From Hydrogenophaga sp. (GTDB taxonomy: Bacteria; Pseudomonadota; Gammaproteobacteria; Burkholderiales; Burkholderiaceae_C): a stretch of 6,193 nt of DNA. A model generated the notes under the pieces. It was not told the DNA's origin and searched no databases. It was given only the letters and a program-made list of their open reading frames with translations. Made by a program: the position numbers and the translations under genes. This document shows, piece by piece, positions 1 to 6,193 of this stretch; the first letter of the stretch is position 1, and every line of letters starts with the position of its first letter. The stretch lies in NCBI GenBank assembly GCA_020047875.1, contig JAIFNE010000020.1, forward strand, positions 1-6,193. Reading direction: 5' to 3'.

Positions 1-551
1 GCACCCTGTGGCCGGCGCTGGGGGTGTCGCTGGTGCTGATGGTGGTGGCGCGGCCGCTGTCGGTGTGGCTCTGCCTGGCGCCACTGCGCTTCGAGCGGCG
101 CGAGATCGCGTTCATCTCGTGGATGGGGCTGCGTGGAGCGGTGCCGATTGTGCTGGCGGTGTTTCCGGTGATGGCTGGCGTGCCGGGAGCGCAGATCTTT
201 TTCAACGTGGCGTTTGTGGTCGTCCTCAGCTCGCTGCTGCTGCAGGGCTCCACCATTGCCTGGAGCGCCCGCCGCCTGGGCGTGGCGCTGCCCGAGCCGG
301 AAGACGAGGTTCAGACGCGCGCGGTGTTTGGCGATTTCCTGCTCGATGCCTCGGTGCCGGTGGGCCAGCTCTGCGCGTTTTACGGGCTGCCCACGCCAGA
401 CGATGCCGAACAACCCGTGGGCGCCTGGCTGACCGAGGCGCTGCACCGCCCGCCGGTGGTGGGCGACAGCGCGCACCTCGGCCACGCCGAGCTCAGCGTG
501 CGCAGCATGAACGGCAAACACATCCGGCAGGTGGGCATTCGGCTGGAGTAG
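1..551 (+). CDS. K+/H+ antiporter, NhaP2/CvrA-like (3' end only)
   Basis: This is the C-terminal part of a CPA1-family cation/proton antiporter of the inner membrane, which exchanges K+ (or Na+) for H+. The gene begins before the window; codons are in phase from base 3 and give 182 visible residues ending at TAG 549-551. Two or three hydrophobic segments are visible (about residues 5-28, 44-60 and 64-82). The segment SWMGLRGAVPIVLA (39-52) is the conserved late-transmembrane motif of NhaP-type exchangers, and the following FFNVAFVVVLSSLLLQG stretch is typical of CvrA/NhaP2. From about residue 108 (VFGDFLLDAS) to the end it resembles the C-terminal CorC_HlyC-type domain of CvrA. Oddly, only about 16 residues join the last membrane segment to that domain, where E. 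coli CvrA has an RCK_C (TrkA-C) domain of roughly 80 residues. The gap of 88 bases to the next gene, with an operator-like site in it, suggests a separate transcription unit. The family call is firm; the ion specificity is not visible. Confidence 0.88.
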   Translation, partial: TLWPALGVSLVLMVVARPLSVWLCLAPLRFERREIAFISWMGLRGAVPIVLAVFPVMAGVPGAQIFFNVAFVVVLSSLLLQGSTIAWSARRLGVALPEPEDEVQTRAVFGDFLLDASVPVGQLCAFYGLPTPDDAEQPVGAWLTEALHRPPVVGDSAHLGHAELSVRSMNGKHIRQVGIRLE

Positions 552-608
552 GCGCGAGCCTGTCGGGCTTGACGGCGCGCAAGGTCAGTCGGGGCGACTC
601 GGTTAAAG

Positions 609-628
609 TAATAACCCATTGGTCATTA
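609..628. promoter_or_regulatory. Candidate TetR-family operator (imperfect palindrome)
   Basis: The arms TAATAACC (609-616) and GGTCATTA (621-628) flank CATT and are inverted repeats matching at 7 of 8 positions. The half-site resembles the TGACC/GGTCA type seen in some TetR-family operators. It lies 11 bases upstream of the regulator's ATG in an AT-rich island within GC-rich DNA, where a self-regulated repressor would bind. The same AT-rich stretch (about 601-614, TTAAAGTAATAA) could supply a -10 element, but I see no convincing -35 at proper spacing. Binding by the adjacent TetR protein is inferred from position and symmetry. Confidence 0.45.
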
Positions 629-639
629 ACTGCCCGCCC

Positions 640-1357
640 ATGCCAAACTCACGCGCCGCGCCACCACCGCGCCAGCCCGAACGGCCAGAAGCCGACGCGC
701 CGCCCCGGCGCGCACGGCGCAAAGAGGCGCGCCCCGGCGAACTGCTTGACGCGGCGCTCTCGCTGTTTGTCGAAAAAGGCTTTGCCGCCACACGGGTCGA
801 AGAAGTGGCGGCGCGCGCAGGTGTCTCCAAAGGCACGCTGTTTCTCTATTTTTCGAGCAAGGAAGAGCTGTTCAAGGCGCTGGTGCGCCACACCATCTCG
901 GGGCGCTTCACCGAGTGGAACGAAGAGCTCAAGCACTTCAGCGGCAGCAGCGCCGAGCTGGTGCGCTACTGCATGCATTCCTGGTGGGAGCGCATCGGCA
1001 TGACCAAAGCGGCCGGCATCAGCAAGCTGGTGAGGCACCTTTCCTGAAATTGCGGCCTTCTACCAGCAAGAGGTGATCGGGCCCGGCCACGACCTGCTCA
1101 GGCGGGTCTTGCAGCGCGGCGTGGACAGTGGTGAATTCCGGCCCATGGCGTTGGAGTACGCGGTTTACAGCCTGATCGCCCCGATGATTTTCCTGCTGAT
1201 GTGGCAACACTCGCTCGCGCCCTGCTGCCCCGCCAACCAGCAAATTGAGCCCGTGGGCTTCATCGACAGCCAGCTTGACCTGCTGCTCGGCGGGATGCTG
1301 GCCGCACCCACCGCCACCGCCGTGCGCACAGGTAAAAACAAAACCATCACATCATGA
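640..1357 (+). pseudogene. TetR-family transcriptional repressor, frameshifted
   Basis: This would be the local repressor of the efflux operon. From ATG 640 the first frame gives 135 residues ending at TGA 1045-1047. A basic, Pro/Arg-rich N-terminus (1-33) is followed by a classic TetR DNA-binding domain (about 34-80) with the helix-turn-helix VEEVAARAGVSKGTLFLYF (53-71). After the break, the frame starting at 1034 continues as PEIAAFYQQEVIGPGHDLL and runs to TGA 1355-1357. This is the expected continuation of an AefR/AcrR-type ligand-binding domain (RGVDSGEFRPM, then a hydrophobic helix). Each half is incomplete alone, and together they make a regulator of about 240 residues. Translation from the first frame lacks most of the ligand and dimer region. 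An in-frame TTG at 619 is possible, but it lies in the palindrome spacer, so ATG 640 is preferred; neither has a good Shine-Dalgarno. A GTG at 1073 could restart the second part. A sequencing or assembly error is the main alternative. Confidence 0.85.
1354..1357 (+). promoter_or_regulatory. ATGA stop/start overlap (translational coupling)
   Basis: The adaptor's ATG (1354-1356) overlaps the TGA (1355-1357) that ends the second frame of the broken tetR. The region just upstream (ACAAAACCATCACATC) has no Shine-Dalgarno at useful spacing; the nearest AGG is about 20 bases away. This arrangement suggests the adaptor was originally translated by re-initiation of ribosomes finishing the regulator, which also supports a single tetR-adaptor-permease operon. 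Confidence 0.6.
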
Positions 1358-2538
1358 CCCCCAGAAACAACCGCCGCTGGATCCAGTGGACCCTGCTCGT
1401 CCTGCTTGCGCTCGGCATCGCGCTGGGTGTGGCGCGCGCACTGCAAAAGCGCAACGCACAAAGCACCGCCGCGAACAACGCCGCTCAGGCGCTGCAGCAG
1501 GCGCCGCGCTACCAACTCGGCCCGCAAGACGTGGTGGCGGTGCAGCAGTTGGCGCTGGAGCAGACCGTGGCCATCGCCGGCTCGCTGCGCGCGCTGCAAA
1601 CCGCGGTCATCAAGGCGCGCGCGGCGGGCGAACTGCAGGGCCTGAGCAAGCGCGAGGGCGACGTGGTGCGGGCAGGCGAAACCGTGGCGCGGGTGGACAA
1701 CACCGAAGCCCAGGCGCGTTTGCGGCAAGCCGAGCAACAGGCGCAAGCGGCGCAGGCGCAGGTCGCGATCGCACAGCGCGGTTTCGACAACAACCAGGCG
1801 CTGGTGCGCCAGGGCTTCATTTCAAGCACCGCGCTCGACACCAGCAGCGCCAACCTGGCGGCGGCCCAGGCCACCCACCAAGCGGCGCTGGCGGCGCGCG
1901 ACATTGCGCGCAAGGCGCTGGGCGACACGGTGCTGACCTCGCCCCTCACCGGGCAGGTGTCGGCGCGGCTGGCGCAGAACGGCGAACGGGTTGGGCTGGA
2001 CGCCCGGGTGCTGGAGGTGGTGGACCTGTCTGGCTTCGAGCTGGAGGCCGCGCTGGCGCCTGCCGATGCCGCAGCGGTGCGGGTGGGCCAGGCTGCGCGG
2101 CTGCGCGTGGAAGGGCTCGCCGAGCCGTTGAGTGCCACGGTGGCGCGCATCAACCCGAGCGTGCAGCCCGGCAGCCGCAGCGTGCTGATTTATCTGCAGG
2201 TGGCCGCGGCGCCCGGCATGCGCCAGGGCCTGTTTGCCGAGGGTGCGGTGGTCACCGGACGGCTTGAGGCGCCCGCGCTGCCGCTGTCTTCGGTGCGCAA
2301 CGACAAGCCAGCGCCCTACATCCAGTTGGTGCGCGAGGGCAAGATCGTGCACCAGCCCATTTCGCTGGCGCTGCAGGCGCAGCAGGGCGATGAGCCCATG
2401 GTGGTGCTGGCCGGCGCGGCTGGCGTACCGCCCGGCACGCTGGTACTGCGGGCACAGGCCGGGCTGATTCAAGAAGGCACGGCGGTCACGCTGGCCGCGC
2501 CGACCGCAGCCCCCACCGCCAGCCCGGCCACCAACTGA
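1354..2538 (+). CDS. RND efflux periplasmic adaptor (membrane fusion protein, MexA/MdtA type)
   Basis: At 394 residues this is a normal-length adaptor linking an RND pump in the inner membrane to an outer-membrane channel. An N-terminal hydrophobic segment (about 9-30) after a basic start looks like a signal anchor. There is no lipobox cysteine, so it is probably not a lipoprotein. The first lipoyl half (about 84-116, with KREGDVVRAGETVARVD) leads into an Ala/Gln-rich coiled-coil hairpin (about 117-187). The second lipoyl half follows (about 190-225, with TSPLTGQVSARLAQNGERV), then a beta-barrel (about 226-305), a membrane-proximal domain (about 306-381) and an Ala/Pro/Thr tail. At the hairpin tip, L150 and S157 fit the RLS motif used to contact TolC-type channels, but the Arg position is N146. 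The start is fixed by the ATGA overlap with the regulator, and the permease starts 12 bases after the stop, so the two are surely co-transcribed. The substrate cannot be deduced. Confidence 0.95.
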   Translation: MTPRNNRRWIQWTLLVLLALGIALGVARALQKRNAQSTAANNAAQALQQAPRYQLGPQDVVAVQQLALEQTVAIAGSLRALQTAVIKARAAGELQGLSKREGDVVRAGETVARVDNTEAQARLRQAEQQAQAAQAQVAIAQRGFDNNQALVRQGFISSTALDTSSANLAAAQATHQAALAARDIARKALGDTVLTSPLTGQVSARLAQNGERVGLDARVLEVVDLSGFELEAALAPADAAAVRVGQAARLRVEGLAEPLSATVARINPSVQPGSRSVLIYLQVAAAPGMRQGLFAEGAVVTGRLEAPALPLSSVRNDKPAPYIQLVREGKIVHQPISLALQAQQGDEPMVVLAGAAGVPPGTLVLRAQAGLIQEGTAVTLAAPTAAPTASPATN

Positions 2539-2550
2539 GCCACACCCGTC

Positions 2551-5500
2551 ATGTGGTTCACCCAGGTTTCCCTGCGCAATCCGGTCTTCGCGACCATGGT
2601 CATGCTCGCGCTGATGGTGCTGGGCGTGTTCTCGTTCCAGCGGCTGCAGATCGACCAGTTCCCCAGCATCGACTTCCCCGTGGTGGTGGTCACCACCGAG
2701 TACCCCGGCGCCTCGCCCGAAATCATCGAGTCGGAGGTGACCAAGAAAGTGGAAGAGGCGGTGAACGCGATCGCCGGCGTCAGCGCCATCAGCTCGCGCA
2801 GCTACGAGGGCCGCTCGGTGGTGATCATCGAGTTTCAGCTGTATGTGGACGGGCGCAAGGCGGCAGAAGATGTGCGCGAAAAAGTTGCCATCCTGCGCCC
2901 GGCGTTTCGCGACGAGGTGAACGAACCGCGGGTGCTGCGCTTCGATCCGGCGAGCCGCTCAGTGTGGTCGGTGGCAGTGGTGCCCGTTGCCCAGGCAGCG
3001 GACACCACCGCGCCCCCCACCGCCGTCGAGCTCACCACCTGGGCCGAGCAGACGCTGAAAAAGCGGCTGGAGAACGTGCGTGGCGTCGGCTCGGTCACGC
3101 TGGTAGGCGGCACCCGGCGCGCGGTCAACATCGACCTGGACCCCAAGGCCATGGAGGCGCTGGGTGTGACCGCCGATCAGATCGCCAGCGCGGTGCGCAC
3201 CGAAAACCAGGACCAGCCGGTCGGCACGCTCAAGACCGCCGACCGCGAGCGCGTGGTGCAAATGCTCTCTCGCCTGCAAAACCCGCAAGACTTTGGCGCC
3301 ATCATCGTGGCCCGGCGCGGCGGCAACCCGGTTCGGCTGGACCAGGTGGCGCGCGTGAGCGACGGCACCGAAGAGGTGGAAAGCCTGGCGCTTTACAACG
3401 GCCAGCGCACGCTGCTGCTGCAGGTGCAAAAGGCACAGGACGAGAACACGATTGCGGTGGTCGACGGGCTGACTGCCGCCCTCGCCACCCTGCAGGCCGA
3501 GCTGCCACCCGGCGTGAAACTGGAGCCAATCGCCGACGGATCAAGGCCGATTCGCGTGTCGGTGGACAACGTGCGCCAGACGCTGATCGAGGGCGCGCTG
3601 CTCACGGTGTTGATCGTGTTCCTGTTCCTGAACTCCTGGCGCTCCACGGTGATCACCGGGCTGACGCTGCCGATCGCGCTGATCGGCACGTTTTTCTTCA
3701 TGAACCTGTTCGGCTTCACCATCAACATGATCACGCTGATGGCGCTCACGCTCTCGGTTGGCCTGTTGATTGACGACGCCATCGTGGTGCGCGAAAACAT
3801 CGTGCGCCACGTGCAGATGGGCAAGACACCGTACCAAGCGGCCATGGATGGCACGCAAGAAATTGGCCTGGCGGTGCTGGCCACCACGCTGTCCATCGTG
3901 GCGGTGTTCCTGCCGATTGGCTTCATGGGCGGCATCATCGGCAAGTTCTTTCACGAGTTCGGCATCACCATGGTGGCCGCCGTGCTCATCTCGATGTTTG
4001 TGAGCTTCACGCTCGACCCCATGCTCTCCAGCGTCTGGCACGACCCGGCCATTGAAAAGCATGGCAAGCAGACGGCGCCGGCCAGCCTTTATGACAAGAC
4101 CATTGGCCGCGTCACCGGCTGGTTTGACCGGGTGCAGGACGACCTGTCCGACACCTATCAGAGCGCGCTGCGCTGGTCGCTGAAACACAAGCTGGTCACC
4201 GTGCTGCTGGCGCTGGCCACCTTCATTGGCAGTCTGTTCCTGGTGCCGCTGTTGGGCACCGAGTTCGTGCCCAAGGCCGATTTTTCCGAAACCTCGGTGA
4301 GCTTCCACACCCCGGTGGGCTCGTCATTGGAGGCCACCGAAGCCAAGGCCAAACAGGTCGAAGCGGTGCTGCGCGAGTTCCCCGAGGTGCGCTACACGCT
4401 GACCACCATCAACACCGGTAATGCGCAGGGCAGCATGTACGCCAGCATCTACGTGCGCCTGACCGACCGCAAGCACCGCACACTCAGCGTGGACGCCATG
4501 TCGGCCAAGTTGCGCGAGCGTCTGCGCAGCATCCCCGGCATCAGCGTGACGCACGTCGGGCTGCTCGACGCGGTGGGCGGCAACAAGCAGGTGGAGTTTT
4601 CGCTGCAGGGCGACGACCTGGCAGAGTTGGAGCGCCTGACCGCGCAGGTGATGGAGCGCATCCGCCCGATCGTGGGACTGGTCGACCTGGACGCCAGCGT
4701 CAAACCCGACAAGCCCACGGTGGACGTCCGGCTGCGGCGCGACATCGCGTCTGACGCCGGGCTCAACCCCGGCGTGGTGGCCAGCAACCTGCGCACCCTC
4801 GTGGCCGGGCAGACGGTGGGCAACTGGCGTGCGGCCGATGGCGAGAGCTACGACGTGAACGTGCGGCTCGCCCCCGAGCAGCGCGAACGCACCAGCGATC
4901 TGGCGCAGCTGCCGCTGATGGTGGGCACCGCGCCCGACGGCACCGCGCGCGTGGTGCGCCTGGGCCAGGTGGCCGAGGTGATCGAGGGCACCGGGCCCAA
5001 CCAGATCAACCGGCGCAACCTGAACCGCGAGGTGGCGATCAGCGCCAACGTGTATGGCCGATCGGCCGGCGAGGTGTCGGCCGCGATCCGGCAGTCGCTG
5101 GACACCATGAGCTTCCCGCCGGGCTACCGCTACGAGTTCAGCGGTTCCACCAAAAACATGGCCGAGTCTTTTGGCTACGCGCTCTCGGCGCTGGCGCTGG
5201 CTGTCATCTTCATCTACATGATCCTGGCCAGCCAGTTCCAGAGCTTCCTGCAGCCGCTCGCACTCATGACCTCGCTGCCGCTCACCCTGATCGGGGTGGC
5301 GCTGGCGCTGCTGATGTTTGGGTCGGCCATGAGCATGTTTTCGGTGATCGGTATTGTGTTGCTCATGGGTTTGGTCACCAAAAACGCGATTTTGCTGGTG
5401 GACTTCGCCATCCGCGCCCGCCATGGCCTGGACGGCGCAGCGCCGCTGGACCGCGAAAGCGCCCTGCTGCTGGCGGCCCGGGTGCGTCTGCGCCCCATCC

Positions 5501-5754
5501 TCATGACCACGTTGGCCATGGTGTTCGGCATGGTGCCGCTGGCCTTCGCCATCACCGAGGGCTCGGAGCAACGAGCGCCTATGGGTCAGGCGGTGATTGG
5601 CGGGGTGATCACCTCGTCGGTGCTCACCCTGGTGGTGGTGCCGGTGGTGTACTGCTACATGGACGACCTGGCCCAGTGGTTCCGCCGCCGCCTGGGGCTG
5701 AAGCCCGCAAACCAAGGCGCCACGGCCAGCGTTGCGGCCATGGGTGATCGGTAA
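2551..5754 (+). CDS. RND multidrug efflux permease (HAE-1/AcrB-MdtB-like)
   Basis: This is the inner-membrane proton-driven pump, expected to work as a trimer with the adaptor upstream and an outer-membrane channel. Its 1067 residues are slightly above the usual 1030-1050. The pattern is typical: TM1 (about 10-29), a large periplasmic porter/docking loop, TM2-TM6 from about 338, TM7 (about 550-571), a second periplasmic loop, and TM8-TM12 from about 874. The proton-relay residues are present: D408 and D409 in GLLIDDAIVVREN (TM4), K944 in GLVTKNAILLVDFA (TM10), and R979 with T986 in RLRPILMT, matching D407, D408, K940, R971 and T978 of AcrB. The N-terminus (MWFTQVSLRNPVFATMV, then IDQFPSIDFPVVVVTTEYPG) is of the drug/organic-compound efflux kind and not a heavy-metal CusA kind. 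A single permease gene implies a homotrimer, unlike MdtBC. Only a weak GAG lies before the ATG, so coupling to the adaptor 12 bases upstream is likely. The family is firm; the substrate is unknown. Confidence 0.96.
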   Translation: MWFTQVSLRNPVFATMVMLALMVLGVFSFQRLQIDQFPSIDFPVVVVTTEYPGASPEIIESEVTKKVEEAVNAIAGVSAISSRSYEGRSVVIIEFQLYVDGRKAAEDVREKVAILRPAFRDEVNEPRVLRFDPASRSVWSVAVVPVAQAADTTAPPTAVELTTWAEQTLKKRLENVRGVGSVTLVGGTRRAVNIDLDPKAMEALGVTADQIASAVRTENQDQPVGTLKTADRERVVQMLSRLQNPQDFGAIIVARRGGNPVRLDQVARVSDGTEEVESLALYNGQRTLLLQVQKAQDENTIAVVDGLTAALATLQAELPPGVKLEPIADGSRPIRVSVDNVRQTLIEGALLTVLIVFLFLNSWRSTVITGLTLPIALIGTFFFMNLFGFTINMITLMALTLSVGLLIDDAIVVRENIVRHVQMGKTPYQAAMDGTQEIGLAVLATTLSIVAVFLPIGFMGGIIGKFFHEFGITMVAAVLISMFVSFTLDPMLSSVWHDPAIEKHGKQTAPASLYDKTIGRVTGWFDRVQDDLSDTYQSALRWSLKHKLVTVLLALATFIGSLFLVPLLGTEFVPKADFSETSVSFHTPVGSSLEATEAKAKQVEAVLREFPEVRYTLTTINTGNAQGSMYASIYVRLTDRKHRTLSVDAMSAKLRERLRSIPGISVTHVGLLDAVGGNKQVEFSLQGDDLAELERLTAQVMERIRPIVGLVDLDASVKPDKPTVDVRLRRDIASDAGLNPGVVASNLRTLVAGQTVGNWRAADGESYDVNVRLAPEQRERTSDLAQLPLMVGTAPDGTARVVRLGQVAEVIEGTGPNQINRRNLNREVAISANVYGRSAGEVSAAIRQSLDTMSFPPGYRYEFSGSTKNMAESFGYALSALALAVIFIYMILASQFQSFLQPLALMTSLPLTLIGVALALLMFGSAMSMFSVIGIVLLMGLVTKNAILLVDFAIRARHGLDGAAPLDRESALLLAARVRLRPILMTTLAMVFGMVPLAFAITEGSEQRAPMGQAVIGGVITSSVLTLVVVPVVYCYMDDLAQWFRRRLGLKPANQGATASVAAMGDR

Positions 5755-5768
5755 ACTCACCACCCGGA

Positions 5769-5797
5769 TTCGCCTTCCATTCCACATCGGATAGCAT
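5769..5797 (+). promoter_or_regulatory. Weak candidate promoter before the methyltransferase-like gene
   Basis: TTCGCC (5769-5774) and TAGCAT (5792-5797) are separated by 17 bases and loosely resemble sigma-70 -35 and -10 boxes, 20 bases before the next ATG. The match is poor. It is listed because the 62-base gap after the permease is larger than the gaps inside the efflux operon and a new transcription unit is plausible here. I see no clear terminator in the gap. Confidence 0.2.
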
Positions 5798-5804
5798 ACC
5801 CCCT

Positions 5805-5808
5805 GGAG
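5805..5808 (+). promoter_or_regulatory. Shine-Dalgarno GGAG
   Basis: GGAG sits 8 bases before ATG 5817-5819 and is the best ribosome binding site in the window. It fixes the start of the methyltransferase-like gene and indicates that this gene is translated independently of the permease. Confidence 0.75.
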
Positions 5809-5816
5809 TACAAAGC

Positions 5817-6193
5817 ATGACCCATCCCAGCCCCACCGTGCCCGAGTCGTTTGACCTCGCCCGCTTCAACATGATCGAGCAGCAGATCCGCCCCTGGGAG
5901 GTGCTGGACGCGCGGGTGTTGGAGTTGCTGGGCCAGGTGCGCCGAGAAGACTTTGTGCCCCAGGCGCATCGCGCGCTCGCCTTCGCCGACATGGAGCTGC
6001 CCCTGACCCACCCGGCGGTGGATGGTCAGGCCATGCTGGCACCTCGCGTCGAAGCCCGCCTGCTGCAAGACCTGGCCATCAAATCGACCGACAAGGTGCT
6101 CGAAGTGGGTGCCGGCAGCGGCCACATGGCGGCTTTGCTTGCCGGGCTGGCGCAGCAGGTGGTGTCGCTGGAGATCGACGAGGCCTTGGCGCG
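5817..6193 (+). CDS. Protein-L-isoaspartate O-methyltransferase-like protein (5' part)
   Basis: A class I S-adenosylmethionine-dependent methyltransferase of the PCMT family, cytoplasmic; classical members methylate L-isoaspartyl residues in damaged proteins. The frame stays open to the window edge, giving 125 complete codons, perhaps just over half the protein. The start is set by GGAG 8 bases upstream. The N-terminal part contains FNMIEQQIRPWEVLD (17-31) and REDFVP (43-48), followed by ALAFADMELPL (53-63), as in PCMT proteins. The SAM-binding motif I is clear (VLEVGAGSGHMAALLA, 94-109), with an acidic residue E119 ending the next strand (VVSLEID). The segment GQAMLAPRVEARLLQ (70-84) stands where classical Pcm has GQTISxP, so the Thr-Ile-Ser of the substrate pocket is replaced by Ala-Met-Leu. 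It may therefore belong to a PCMT-like subgroup with a different substrate. A functional link to the efflux genes is not evident from the sequence. Confidence 0.88.
   Translation, partial: MTHPSPTVPESFDLARFNMIEQQIRPWEVLDARVLELLGQVRREDFVPQAHRALAFADMELPLTHPAVDGQAMLAPRVEARLLQDLAIKSTDKVLEVGAGSGHMAALLAGLAQQVVSLEIDEALA

Noticed and set aside
569..574. TTGACG as a -35 box for the tetR promoter
   Set aside because: No -10-like element lies 16-18 bases downstream; the nearest AT-rich hexamer is about 29 bases away.
552..580. Possible terminator after the antiporter (AGCC / GGCT with flanking GCGC repeats)
   Set aside because: The stem is 4 bp and interrupted, with no following T-run. The GC repeats are expected by chance in this composition.
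8..1003. A 331-codon plus-strand open frame crossing the antiporter end and the start of the regulator
   Set aside because: It runs out of phase through two recognisable genes and the intergenic region. The Gly/Ala/Arg-rich translation has no family features.
640..1357. Programmed ribosomal frameshifting in tetR
   Set aside because: There is no slippery heptamer or downstream structure at the junction, and the spacing suggests codons are missing outright, which fits a deletion better than a programmed shift.
1245..2267. A 340-codon plus-strand open frame overlapping the adaptor
   Set aside because: It is out of frame with the clear adaptor coding sequence and is low-complexity Gly/Ala/Arg. 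It is a composition shadow.
5743..5761. Possible terminator hairpin at the permease stop (GGTGA / TCACC)
   Set aside because: The stem is only 5 bp with a 9-base loop and no T-tract, and it overlaps the stop codon. This is too weak to call a terminator.
4324..5787. A 487-codon open frame on the minus strand opposite the permease
   Set aside because: It is antisense to a well-conserved permease, and its His/Arg/Gln-rich composition is what GC-rich codon bias produces on the opposite strand. No recognisable domain is present.

Overview
The window reads as chromosomal DNA of a high-GC betaproteobacterium. The strong G/C preference at third codon positions and the protein flavours point to Burkholderiales, probably the Comamonadaceae (Hydrogenophaga/Acidovorax-like). 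This placement rests on recognised protein families, not on a database search. All genes are on the + strand and tightly packed. There is no stretch over 100 bases without a gene, and I see no RNA gene, insertion sequence, CRISPR array or mobile element.

Layout: (a) 1-551 is the 3' end of a CPA1-type K+/H+ antiporter of the NhaP2/CvrA kind, which appears to lack the usual RCK_C domain. (b) 552-639 is a short intergenic stretch holding an imperfect palindrome (609-628) that looks like a TetR-family operator. (c) 640-1357 is a TetR-family repressor gene broken by a frameshift near 1033-1045: the DNA-binding half is intact, and the ligand-binding/dimerisation half continues in another frame. (d) 1354-2538 is an RND periplasmic adaptor (membrane fusion protein), whose ATG overlaps the stop of the regulator in an ATGA junction. 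(e) 2551-5754 is a full-length RND inner-membrane efflux permease with its proton-relay residues intact. (f) 5755-5816 is a short gap with a good ribosome binding site. (g) 5817 to the end is the 5' part of a protein-L-isoaspartate O-methyltransferase-like gene whose usual substrate-site motif is replaced.

The central unit is a regulator-adaptor-permease multidrug efflux operon (tetR-MFP-RND). The adaptor and permease would form two of the three parts of a tripartite pump. No outer-membrane channel gene is present, so a TolC-like protein from elsewhere, possibly just beyond the right edge, is needed. In a normal system the TetR protein would bind the upstream palindrome and repress the operon until a ligand binds. 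Here the coding frame is interrupted, so the pump may be constitutively expressed, provided the frameshift is real and not a sequence error.

I found no clearly novel system. The points most worth checking are the broken repressor, the antiporter domain loss and the altered methyltransferase motif.
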